From: Dactylonectria macrodidyma
Taxonomy: Eukaryota > Ascomycota > Sordariomycetes > Hypocreales > Nectriaceae
Direction: 5' to 3'
DNA length: 64,000 bases
Assembly (NCBI GenBank): GCA_020744425.1
Contig: JAGMUV010000051.1
Location: 124,001 to 188,000 of the forward strand
Shown one piece after another: positions 19,608 to 28,672 of the stretch. Position 1 is the stretch's first letter. Each line of letters starts with the position of its first letter. A program made the position numbers and the translations under genes. The notes beneath the pieces were generated by a model, which was not told the DNA's origin, did no database searches, and saw nothing but the letters and a program-made list of their open reading frames with translations.

Positions 19608-22095
19608 CCGTATCAACTCGGTAAACTCGGGCAAGAAGCGTGAGACTAAGGGGTTTGGTGCCCCACCACAATGCAGATCTATTCCTCATACGATTTAGTA
19701 TGTGACCTTCATCTGCGGGGTAAGATATCAGAAAGCGGTTATGTCCCGCAACTTGCGTCTTCGCACACAACGCATTTTTGCATATTCTCAGTCAATTGAA
19801 GCTATTTTGAAGCCGTTTTTTCACATGATGACGCCCCTCAGGGAGATCGACCCAAATATCCAGCATTGGGATACTGTTCCTAAGCGCAAGAAGCGTGGTC
19901 CCAAGCAAACGCCACTCAAGGAGAGACAGTTCAAAGTTTCGAAGCCAGCCTCTCGTGTCCAGCGTTCCTATTCAAAAAGGAAGAAAGAAGAGGTTCTTAT
20001 GTGGTTGATCCATCATAAGATCGACCGGAATGGTGTCATGTGCACCCCAACCTTACGGGATGCTTCAGATCACTTCAAAATCCCGAACCAAACTATCTCG
20101 GGCTGGAAGCTAGCTTTTGGTGAGTCTTTTGTGGAAGACCGAGTCCGTGGCTATGCCCCGAAGTGGCCTGCACTTGAAGGCGAGCTCTATAAGCAATTTC
20201 AAGCTCGTAGAGAGAAATCCAAGGTTGTGACGACTTCGTGGTTCCGGGTCAAGTCACGGGCGTTATTCAAAGACTTATACCCGAGTTTGGCCGGCGCTTT
20301 CACCTTCTCCGTTGGGTGGTATCGCGGCTTTCTTCGGCGTCACAACATCGTAAAGCGCCGGATTACGAAGCAGTCAACCAGGCGCCCAGAGGACTATATC
20401 GCTATCGTGAATAGGTTCTTACGATTCATCAGGCGCGTCTCTTCTGTTGGAGCCCAATCTCGTGCCTTCACGATGATCCTACACTCTCCAAAACGCCGCT
20501 TTAGCAAACGCCTTATACTTAACCTTGACGAGACCCCAATTCCGTTCGAGTTTCTTGACGGCGCAACGTGGGACCTACGCGGTGTGAGAACTGTGGCCGG
20601 CCATACTGACCGCAGCGGGTGGAATAAGAGGCAGGCAACTCTAGTGTTATATATCTTCGCAGATGGCATTCACAGACTTCATCCTAAGTTGATTTTCCAT
20701 GGTATTCCTACCGAGGAAGGTGGTCAAATTTACGAAAGAGAAGGTCATCTCTACCACCCCGACGTCACCGTGGCATTCAACAAAACTGCATATAATAACG
20801 AGGAACTTCTTTCACAATGGATTGAAGATGAACTCTCGCCCTTAGCTACGGAGGATGACGAAGATACGCTCTTAGTAATGGACGCAGCCACGTTCCATAA
20901 TACCAACGGGATTAAGAGAAAACTCAGAGAATGTAACATCACATTAGCACTTATCCCAGGGGGTTGTACAAGTCTTGTGCAACCTCTAGATACTGCAATC
21001 AACAAGCCGTTCAAGCAGTGGATAGAGGAGGAAACTGATGCGTATGTGGAACGCAAAGAGAGAGAAGAAGTGCCTGACTTCAGGTGGTCTGTCAGCGATA
21101 AAAGGATCATGATAACACACGTTGTGGCCGCAGCTATCCAGCGGCTCAAAGAGAAGGCAGATATGGTCAAGAAGGCGTTCCTAAACTGCGGGATTAGTGT
21201 GCGGCCAGACGGCCTCGAAGACAGCTTCATTAAGATCAAGGATATCCCGAGTGAAGCTATCAACTTCACAGGGTGGGAACAGGCAGAGGAAATCCTCATT
21301 AACTTAGAGGATGAGGTGGATGAGCTGTTGGATGAGGAAGAGATGATTTCTATGGATGATGACGATCTGATAACAATGGCGAGGTACCATGAGGACCGGG
21401 TGAGGGATCTTCAAAGACAACTAAAGGAAAGAGGTCTCAAAGTCTCAGGGAAGAAAGCTGAGCTAGTTCGACGGCTGCAGCAAGATGACTCACAGAGATC
21501 TCAACTATCAGAAGTCAAGGAGACTATCTATTGCGCCTAGGATGATCAGTATCATCAGAAGATATCATGACCTAGTCATCTTGCCAAAAGAACACAATCC
21601 CCTCCCGCCATTCCCTCTCAATGCCAAGACGCCAGTCCATCTTCCTCCACCTATTCCCATAGCTCTCAGGGCGGCAAAACACCACTTTCCCGACCTGCAT
21701 GACATCTTCAACTAAAGGTCTACTAGCCTCTCTAACCCAGCCATGATGAGACCCATCTTTTGTAAGGGAAATGCCGGTATTTACATCGGGGGTCGAGGGA
21801 AGTCGGTATTAGAGGGTGTAGATTCGTCCAAGTTCGAAGCACGCCGCGGTCTCGAAGTCGTCTGTGACATCTGATTGGTTAGCACATAGCCTCAATGTGA
21901 TCACAACACCAAAAAACACACATATAACATCTAGGAAGCCGGCCGCAGTCATCTTCGGCGGCAGATGTGGCCATGGGGGGCCTTTGGGTCTGTTGTGTGG
22001 AAGTTAGAACTGGCTGCCGGCTAAATTTCGCGGGTGGGCCGATCTGCAGCCCGTGTGGGGCGCGCTTCTTGCCCGAGTTTACTGAGTTGATACGG
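19608..22095 (+). mobile_element. pogo-like transposon encoding a SAP-domain transposase
   Basis: Inverted repeats of about 33 bp (CCGTATCAACTCGGTAAACT at the left; one mismatch at the right end) are flanked by TA at 19606-19607 and 22096-22097. The intact right LTR of the surrounding Copia (GCTTG-TA-TGTATC at about 28401) is the empty site, so boundaries are exact. Length 2488 bp, one intact gene. Confidence 0.93.
19741..21540 (+). CDS. pogo/Tigger-like transposase with C-terminal SAP domain
   Basis: Intron-free frame of 599 aa from ATG 19741 to TAG 21540. Residues about 65-215 form psq and CENP-B-type helix-turn-helix regions (TPTLRDASDHFKIPNQTISG; FSVGWYRGFLRRH). The DDE_1 core has Asp in LNLDETPIPFEF (about 262), LVMDAATFHN (about 380) and SLVQPLDTAINKPF (about 416). 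The last part (about 548-582) reads VRDLQRQLKERGLKVSGKKA then ELVRRL, a SAP DNA-binding motif. It cuts and pastes its own element at TA. A SAP domain on a pogo transposase is unusual. The frame is intact and the ends are well preserved, so it may be active. An upstream GTG at 19702 is less likely as start. Confidence 0.88.
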   Translation: MSRNLRLRTQRIFAYSQSIEAILKPFFHMMTPLREIDPNIQHWDTVPKRKKRGPKQTPLKERQFKVSKPASRVQRSYSKRKKEEVLMWLIHHKIDRNGVMCTPTLRDASDHFKIPNQTISGWKLAFGESFVEDRVRGYAPKWPALEGELYKQFQARREKSKVVTTSWFRVKSRALFKDLYPSLAGAFTFSVGWYRGFLRRHNIVKRRITKQSTRRPEDYIAIVNRFLRFIRRVSSVGAQSRAFTMILHSPKRRFSKRLILNLDETPIPFEFLDGATWDLRGVRTVAGHTDRSGWNKRQATLVLYIFADGIHRLHPKLIFHGIPTEEGGQIYEREGHLYHPDVTVAFNKTAYNNEELLSQWIEDELSPLATEDDEDTLLVMDAATFHNTNGIKRKLRECNITLALIPGGCTSLVQPLDTAINKPFKQWIEEETDAYVERKEREEVPDFRWSVSDKRIMITHVVAAAIQRLKEKADMVKKAFLNCGISVRPDGLEDSFIKIKDIPSEAINFTGWEQAEEILINLEDEVDELLDEEEMISMDDDDLITMARYHEDRVRDLQRQLKERGLKVSGKKAELVRRLQQDDSQRSQLSEVKETIYCA

Positions 22096-22123
22096 TATGT
22101 ATCTTGGCCGCGATGTTCCAACA

Positions 22124-22445
22124 CTGGCAGTCTCCTACTTTGTGCGATGGCCAAGATACGCCCAAAAACGCCTTCTACGCAAAAGCGTACTCTTTCCTGT
22201 TCTGCCGTCCCTGACCGCCTTCCCGTGGCTCCAGGCCATGGGGATCTGCCCTGCCACGCTGCTCGCAGCTATCATCCGCCTTGGCCTCGGATCTCCCAGA
22301 GTCTCCGGGATCAACCCGGGGATCCCGGTGGGCGTTGAAGCTTTGTCCGAGGTGAATCGGTCGCATGGTAGCGAGCCCGTCTGCGCCGGCAGTTCTTGCG
22401 TTCCGCGCCGCGGTGCCGCGGCAGTGGTGTTGTGGCCAGGCGTGG
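22124..22445. other. Copia 3' untranslated region
   Basis: Sequence between the left LTR and the stop codon of the Copia polyprotein. No gene. Confidence 0.6.
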
Positions 22446-25400
22446 TTACGCTCTTGTGACCCAACCCTCCATCCTGATCTTCGCCGCGGCGGTATCCACG
22501 AAGCGTTCGAACGCGCGGTTCGGGGTGGCCTTCGTGAAGGCGTCGGCGAGGTTATCGTCACCGTGGATCCAGCGGATCTCGTATACTTCGCGCCTTTCGT
22601 ACGATTGCCTTAGCGCCATTATGTCGATCATGAGGCGCTTCTCCTTCGTCGTCCCTAGCTTTACAAGGCATTCATACAGCGAATACGAATCCGTACAGAG
22701 TATCATAGGAATCTTGGGTAGGTTGAGGCGATCCGTGATCATCTGGAGGGTAGACGCGATCGCGTAGGCCATATCCGCGCCGGCCACCATCCCGTACACT
22801 TCGGAAGCCAGGACGCTCCGTGTCACTCTTTTGCTTTTCGTTGAACTGTAGTGTACGATGTTCCCTTGAATGTTGAACTCTTCGTCCTCTTGTTGTTCGT
22901 TGGCGAGGACGATCACGAAGCCCAGTTGTGACGTCAGGTCGTCGTTGTTGGCGAAGGATCCGTCTACAAAGACGAACAGTTTCGCGGTTGCAAGGTCCAG
23001 GGGCCGGTAGTTCAATCCTCGATCGAGGGACTCCATTTGCCACTGCAGACGCTTGTTCAGTACCTTGATGTCTTCTGGTGACGGCTCTTGGTGTTGAGCG
23101 GCCGTCGATAGATCGAAACAAGCTTCTGGTTGGCAGATTGACGCGATGTACGCCCCTCTCGCGCGCTGTTCAACGTATTGTCTTTTCGCCTCATTCTCTT
23201 CGGCGTTGACGTCGATGAGGTCAATCTTTTTACCTTGATCCTTTTGGCGTAGGGTCAATATCCCATCTTCGGTGAGGCTGACGATCCCGCCGTTGAAGAT
23301 CAACGGGGAGCTTACACCGAGCAGTTGCTTGGGTTTTGCGGTAAACGCGGCGTCGGCTAGCTCCTTGTCTTCGCGTATCGAGAACTCCGCGTCCGAGAGT
23401 CCTAGGGTATCGTCCGTTTGCATCCCAACGCAGGCAAAGTCTTCGTTTTCAGCCGTTGAAATCAGCAGGCAAGGGTCGTACGTTGACGTCTCCATCTGGA
23501 GTCTCTCTCTGTGATGCCTGCTGTACGTTGCCCACCAGTGGGTTCCTGCTTCTGCGATCCCGTATAACGGCTTGATGACTTTCATGATAGTATCGGGTGG
23601 GTGATCGGGTTCAATCTGCTTGGGCAGGCGCGCCAGTATCGTTCGATTCAGTGGTGTCTCGGATTGCACGTACGCTTGGGTGATGTCGCGCAGCCAGAGG
23701 GTTTTGCCGTCCCGTAGTAGGGACGGCGTGATCGCGAGGATTAACCGCTGGCTGGCTCGTTGTATTGTTGGGGCTTGCGTGAGGATGACTTCTTTCCCGT
23801 CATCTGCGTAGCCCTGGATCACCAGTCTTGATTTCTCGTACGGCGCGTCGGTAGCTTTGCCCTTGACTTCGTTCACGATCCTTGACTTGAAGATCCGTCC
23901 TTGGTGTAGGTCGGGTTTGAAGGTCGTGAACTCGAAGACGCCTCGACCGATCAGGGCGTCGATCTCCTTCTTCGTTGACGCTTCAAACGGTTCGCCCGGG
24001 GCCGTCAGTATGCCTTCCTGGCGCAGTTCGATCGCCAGGGCGTAATCTGCGCGTTCCTTCCCTGACAGGAAGACGTATGCTACGTACGTCTGCGGTATCT
24101 TGACGTCGGTCTCGAGTATATAAGCGCTAGCGAGCTTGGCGATTGGGTCCTTGCGAGGTCTCCCGCGGCCTCTTTTTGGCGCCGATATCTCTGGCTCGGG
24201 CGTCACGGCGACCACGATCTCCGGTTCGATCGTTTCCGGATCTCGGGGGGCCTGTGGGCCTGGGGGCGCTGGTGGTCGTGGGGGGGCCTGATCCTGGGGC
24301 AGAGGTGTATCTGCGGGATCTTCGTGGAAGGGTCTGATGACCGTTGAACGAAATCTTTTGGGTCCTTGAGGCATGTCGATAGTACACGTAGTGCCGTCGA
24401 TAGAGAGCAGCCGGTAGGGTCCTTGCCAGCCTTGCTTTTCGCGCCAAACGCGTACAAGTGATTGGAGGGGCAAGGCGAGGGTAGACATTGTATCTGGTCC
24501 GTTGCGCGCGGTCAGGGCCTCCGCCACTCGCCTCTTGGCGTATAGTTGACGCAGGTCGGCCATTGCCTTCCGGATAGCTTCTGCGCGTTGGGATGTGGCG
24601 GGAGAAGGGGCTGAATCCTGCGTAATACGAGGGTAGGCGCCAAAAACAAGCAAAGTTGGTACCAGGCCGTTAGGACCTGCGGTATCATTCAGGCTCTTGA
24701 CTGCCATCTGGAGTGCGATTTCCGGCGCAGTGGATGGATCTTCGGCCCTGATGATATTATACGCTCTTCGCAAGGGCGCGTGGTAGCGTTCAACCTTGCC
24801 GACGCTGTTGTGGGCCTCGATAGGCACCTCCTTGATCGAAATCGCCATTGAGCTGGCGGCTTGCTTGAATTCCACCGAGTGGAAGTTCGTACCTGCGTCG
24901 GTCACGATCCAATCGGGCGGGCCTTGGTAGACGTCGATCCAGCACAACCTGAGTGTATCCCATGTGTGTTTTGCCGATATATTCTGCAGGAACCGGGCGG
25001 CGTTGAAGGCGGTAGCTGAATCAACGACATGGAGCACTGGCTTGTTGCCGTCAAGGTACATGATATCCACGATAACTTCGTAGTTGAATTCGTGATCGTC
25101 CTGTATCGTGAACTTGAACCTCGCTGGGCGGCCTGCGTGAAGCTGGCAATGGCGGCAGATCGCCGTCAAGCGCTCGATCGCTTCGACCTCTATCGGGTGG
25201 CCAGCTCTCCGCAGGAGAAGGTGTAGCCTTTGGACTGTTGGATGTCCGAATCTGCGGTGTAGGCGGCGCAGTTCAACTTCCGTTAAGTGGCTGTTGGCGA
25301 GTAGTTTCTCGGGATGTAGTAGAATCCAGGGATGCCCCCATTTCCGTACCACAGGGATCGCCAGTTTGCCTCTGGCGACGACGTTGCGTATATTGTCAAA

Positions 25401-27536
25401 TTGGATGCCCAGGCGATCCATATCTGCGAGGCAGAGTAGGAATGGGGTGTCCGCGGGGACAACGTGGAACGCAATATCGCCAAAGGGCGTGGGCACGAGG
25501 GTGCTGCCCAGCGATACCACGGGATCGCCCCTGCCGAACCTGATGCTGGCTGTCCCGGCTTCCGCCGTTTGCAGGAATATTGGCATTCGGCGTTGAAGAG
25601 CCAGGAATTGCGGGTTTCCAGCGGTTGATACCGTTGCGGCTCCTGTATCTGGTATGATGCCCTGGAAGTCTCCTGCGGAGTACCTTACGTCAAATGTAAA
25701 CGCCGATGCCTGTTCGCGGGGGCTCTCTGGCGTCGTTTCCTCGTGCTGTTGTATCTGGGGATCTTCCTTTGTCAAGGCGTGGCGGGTTGCCTGGTCAGCC
25801 AATTCGGCAACGATCTTGGGGCCGTTGACTGGCGTCGTAAAATACGACGCATGGAACTGCTGGGCCTGCCAGGGATCGCCCTCATCGTCGGTCTCTTGCG
25901 TATCTTGCAACGTATCTTCGGGGATCTCCAGAGCTTGGAAGTACTGGCTGATGGGGCTGTTGCTGGTGCTGCGGGAACTTGTTCCTTCCTGTATTTCCTC
26001 GAGGCCTTCATGCCACGCAAGGAAGTGGTTGAACGCTGGTGGCGATGTATCTTGTAGGTGCTTGTATTTGGCTCGGAAGCCGTCGTACGCGCGGCGGCGA
26101 TCCTCCACAGGGTGTTTCGTTGACCAGCAGCCTTCCTTGCCGCAAACGTAACACTTTTTCGGGGTTGCTGGCAGGGCTGTCGATGGGTTTGGCTGCCGTT
26201 TGAAGCCATTCGTACGTGGCGGTCCTCGACCGAATCTTGCTTGCCTTCCCTGGCCCTGGTAGGTGCGGTCGGTCCAAAACTGCTGATTCGTTGACCTTGT
26301 TGCGGTGCCAATCGCCGAACGCAGTTGGTTGCAAACGCCTTCGTAGGTAGGCGCCGGGCTGAAGAGGCAGAGCTCACACTCCTTGACGCCCCTGCAGGCG
26401 TTCAGCAGTTGATCTCGTAGGGCCTCGTCGGATTGGTGGATGATCGAGAGTGCCCGTTGGATCGTTGTCAACCTATCCAGCAGGATATCCAGACATTCCA
26501 AATGCGATTTCTCGGGGTTCTCGTGGATGACCCGGGGCAGTGTGGTATTACGCCACGCCGCGAGGTACGCCTGCCGCGATTCCTCGGTCTCGAAGTGATT
26601 CTTGACGCGCGCAACCAAAGTATGGAAATCCAGATCGCGATTAGCCTCGCAAAGGCGGTCAAAGTAGTATCGCAGGGCCTTGCCTTTGAGCATGATCGAA
26701 AAGGCTCCTGCGAACTGGGCGTGTGGAATTCCGGCTTTGTGGCAGTTGTCTCTGAAGATCAGGAGCTTTGCTTCGAGGACGTCGTACATCTCGCCGCTGT
26801 ATTTCATCTCGTCGCTGTACAGTTTCGTGAGATCGGTCAACTGCCTGGGCGAGGGCATCTCTGCTGGCGTTGAACTTGCCGGCTGCGGCCTCCTTTGCCA
26901 GCCCGAGGTTCCGTCCGGAAAGGTGTTGGCAGGGGGCTCTGGAGTTCCGTATGTGTTGGGGTTGACGAATGGGCCTCCATCCGTTCCGGAGACGCTGGAG
27001 ATATGTATCTTCGGCGCAGTAATGCCGTCGCAGATATCTTTGATGAACTCCGGGTTGGCAGCGTTGTCGTTGAACTGTTTGTTCTTTTCGCAGTGCTGCA
27101 GGATCTCGTGTTCGCTCCAAGTGCGGAATCTGGCTCGGGTCATCACCTCGTGGACGTTTTTGGCGATCCGTTCGCCGTTTGTTGGCACGAATACGCCCTG
27201 ATTAGCCATGAAATCTCTGAGGTATTTGGTCAACAGGCTGGGGGCCTTGGTGAACGTCTCCTCTGGCCAATCTTCAAAGTCGCTAAGTAGCTCACTCCAC
27301 AGAGCCCTTCCGTAGAATTGCTGCTCCCTGTAGTGTTCAACAAGGAAGCCGATGACCGAACCGATCTGTGTGGGCGTGTGGGATGAGTCTGATGGGTCGA
27401 AATCGCCAATCTTGCCCCAAGTCGCTCGGTCCACGCTGTCCCTGATCTTGTTGGGAATCGGCAGCGCCAGCGACCTATCGTCGTCGCTCGGCGCCGGTGA
27501 GGATCGGTTTGAAGCCATCCTTGACGTTGCCTGCAT
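22446..27536 (-). CDS. Copia Gag-Pol polyprotein
   Basis: Uninterrupted frame of 1696 aa. Gag at the N-terminus, a zinc knuckle near 460 (CYVCGKEGCWSTKH), aspartic protease near 632 (IIPDTGAAT), integrase HHCC near 750-800 (RRLHRRFGHP...CRHCQLH) and core with DIMYLDG, WIVTDAGTNF and NSVGKVERYH. Reverse transcriptase about 1180-1400 has the catalytic pair in QTDDTLGLSD, in place of the usual YVDD. RNase H starts near 1520 (VFVDGSFANNDD) and the end carries DNLADAFTK. All domains are present and no stop interrupts them, so the element may be able to move. It copies itself through RNA and inserts with a 5-bp duplication. Confidence 0.95.
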   Translation of the reverse strand: MQATSRMASNRSSPAPSDDDRSLALPIPNKIRDSVDRATWGKIGDFDPSDSSHTPTQIGSVIGFLVEHYREQQFYGRALWSELLSDFEDWPEETFTKAPSLLTKYLRDFMANQGVFVPTNGERIAKNVHEVMTRARFRTWSEHEILQHCEKNKQFNDNAANPEFIKDICDGITAPKIHISSVSGTDGGPFVNPNTYGTPEPPANTFPDGTSGWQRRPQPASSTPAEMPSPRQLTDLTKLYSDEMKYSGEMYDVLEAKLLIFRDNCHKAGIPHAQFAGAFSIMLKGKALRYYFDRLCEANRDLDFHTLVARVKNHFETEESRQAYLAAWRNTTLPRVIHENPEKSHLECLDILLDRLTTIQRALSIIHQSDEALRDQLLNACRGVKECELCLFSPAPTYEGVCNQLRSAIGTATRSTNQQFWTDRTYQGQGRQARFGRGPPRTNGFKRQPNPSTALPATPKKCYVCGKEGCWSTKHPVEDRRRAYDGFRAKYKHLQDTSPPAFNHFLAWHEGLEEIQEGTSSRSTSNSPISQYFQALEIPEDTLQDTQETDDEGDPWQAQQFHASYFTTPVNGPKIVAELADQATRHALTKEDPQIQQHEETTPESPREQASAFTFDVRYSAGDFQGIIPDTGAATVSTAGNPQFLALQRRMPIFLQTAEAGTASIRFGRGDPVVSLGSTLVPTPFGDIAFHVVPADTPFLLCLADMDRLGIQFDNIRNVVARGKLAIPVVRKWGHPWILLHPEKLLANSHLTEVELRRLHRRFGHPTVQRLHLLLRRAGHPIEVEAIERLTAICRHCQLHAGRPARFKFTIQDDHEFNYEVIVDIMYLDGNKPVLHVVDSATAFNAARFLQNISAKHTWDTLRLCWIDVYQGPPDWIVTDAGTNFHSVEFKQAASSMAISIKEVPIEAHNSVGKVERYHAPLRRAYNIIRAEDPSTAPEIALQMAVKSLNDTAGPNGLVPTLLVFGAYPRITQDSAPSPATSQRAEAIRKAMADLRQLYAKRRVAEALTARNGPDTMSTLALPLQSLVRVWREKQGWQGPYRLLSIDGTTCTIDMPQGPKRFRSTVIRPFHEDPADTPLPQDQAPPRPPAPPGPQAPRDPETIEPEIVVAVTPEPEISAPKRGRGRPRKDPIAKLASAYILETDVKIPQTYVAYVFLSGKERADYALAIELRQEGILTAPGEPFEASTKKEIDALIGRGVFEFTTFKPDLHQGRIFKSRIVNEVKGKATDAPYEKSRLVIQGYADDGKEVILTQAPTIQRASQRLILAITPSLLRDGKTLWLRDITQAYVQSETPLNRTILARLPKQIEPDHPPDTIMKVIKPLYGIAEAGTHWWATYSRHHRERLQMETSTYDPCLLISTAENEDFACVGMQTDDTLGLSDAEFSIREDKELADAAFTAKPKQLLGVSSPLIFNGGIVSLTEDGILTLRQKDQGKKIDLIDVNAEENEAKRQYVEQRARGAYIASICQPEACFDLSTAAQHQEPSPEDIKVLNKRLQWQMESLDRGLNYRPLDLATAKLFVFVDGSFANNDDLTSQLGFVIVLANEQQEDEEFNIQGNIVHYSSTKSKRVTRSVLASEVYGMVAGADMAYAIASTLQMITDRLNLPKIPMILCTDSYSLYECLVKLGTTKEKRLMIDIMALRQSYERREVYEIRWIHGDDNLADAFTKATPNRAFERFVDTAAAKIRMEGWVTRA

Positions 27537-28180
27537 GTGAGGGGGTGGATTGCCTCGGTTGCCTTGAAGGGAAATTCTTGGCGTGTTCGTCGAAAGGGTC
27601 GTCCTTTGCCTCCTTTTGGCTTAGTTGGGGTGCTCTGCGACAGATCTGAAACTCGTGATCTTGCGGGGTTGACTGGGCGGTAGTTGCCTCTGCTACCGAG
27701 AAGTGATGGTCGGAGGCGACGACGTATTGATCGAGGGAAGTAGGAAAGAAAAAAAAGGAAAAGAAAAATTGAATCCAGCGATCTCAGGAGGGTGAATAGC
27801 GTGACTGCTTCGGGGCCGCGGCGCTGTCGCCCTTGAGGCGGCTGCTTCGCCTTGATGGTGCTGCAGGGGATTTTTCGAGGCGTTCGGTGGTGAGGGCGGT
27901 TTTTGTGCGTGATGGACGCTCCCAGCGGTGAATCCAGGTCGCCAACGAGGTTGACAACTTGGCTAACCGAAGGGATTGAAGGAAGCCGTTGATCCTGATA
28001 GCAACCTGCTCTGCTGACAGATCCACTGGTGTCTTCGGCTGCCTTCCTTAGCACGATGTTGATCGATCCGGGCAACCAGCTCTGGGACTGGCTAAACTGA
28101 TCGGTCGCGATCGTCTCTTCCGCGTGTCCTTGCTGATCTGCGGTATTCAAGTGGTAACTGTGAGGTTAACCACTGATCAG
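27537..28180 (-). other. Copia 5' leader
   Basis: About 640 bp between the right (5') LTR and the polyprotein start. A frame of about 300 codons overlaps it and the start of Gag but shows no domain and I treat it as chance. A clear tRNA-primer site next to the LTR was not recognised. Confidence 0.5.
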
Positions 28181-28428
28181 TGTAGGTTTCACAAGGGTAG
28201 GGTTCGAACCACTGGTTGAAGCCGAAATAGTACTGTATTTAGGCTTCGTATTGATGGATCTTGTGTTGTTGTATCATCTAACTAGCCAGCAGGTGCGCAG
28301 TGGGGAGATATGGATCTGTGCCCCATAGGCCGATAAGGCAGTCCCCTTATCGCTTCCAGGTGGGCGCACATACCACCTGCCGCATCCCATCTGCTGCTTG
28401 TATGTATCTTGGCCGCGATGTTCCAACA
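28181..28428 (-). repeat. right (5') Copia LTR, intact
   Basis: 248 bp, TG...CA ends, followed by AAATC. Serves as the empty-site reference for the pogo-SAP insertion. Confidence 0.92.
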
Positions 28429-28672
28429 AAATCTGAATGATCGGCTCGCTTATCATGTACGTTACAATAAATTTTAAAATATAATTTATAAGTTAAATTA
28501 ACTTAAATTATTATTATTTTAAATTATTAAATTTTTTAATAAAAGATTTATCTAAATATTATATGTAATTAAAGGTTTATTTACTAAACATGCGTTTACT
28601 TATTCTATTTAATCTATACATTCTCCATCTTTCTTTCCAAATTTTCTTTCCCCTCTTTCCATTCTATTCAAC

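Larger units (their letters stand above)
19386..22123 (-). repeat. left (3') Copia LTR, split by pogo-SAP element
   Basis: Parts 19386-19607 and 22098-22123. The LTR contains GGGTTCGAACCAC, which resembles a polymerase III B-box, but no tRNA fold was found. Confidence 0.9.
19386..28428 (-). mobile_element. Copia LTR retrotransposon with identical LTRs
   Basis: Two 248-bp LTRs (TGTAGGTTTCAC...TTCCAACA) flank an internal region with one long minus-strand polyprotein. The 5-bp duplication AAATC lies at 19381-19385 and 28429-28433. The left LTR is split by the pogo-SAP element (19608-22095); its two parts (222 and 26 bp) add up to exactly the length of the right LTR, and by eye the two LTRs are identical. 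The domain order protease, integrase, reverse transcriptase, RNase H makes it Copia. Both the intact frame and the identical LTRs indicate a recent insertion. Confidence 0.93.
18237..28462. mobile_element. TA-flanked non-autonomous DNA element, split by Copia
   Basis: Left end ACGTACATAATAAGCGAGCCGA (first 20: ACGTACATAATAAGCGAGCC) follows TA (18235-18236). The right end, read in reverse, is ACGTACATGATAAGCGAGCC and is followed by TA (28463-28464). Without the Copia insertion (target duplication AAATC) the element is about 1.18 kb, with no open frame of note. TA duplication and inverted ends suggest a Tc1/mariner-type non-autonomous element. The repeated AAGCGAGCCGA word near the left end may be a binding site. 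Confidence 0.65.

Noticed and set aside
27230..28150. 306-codon minus-strand frame overlapping the Copia leader and Gag
   Set aside because: It runs in another frame over the start of Gag, has a Ser/Arg-rich low-information sequence and no domain. Treated as chance.
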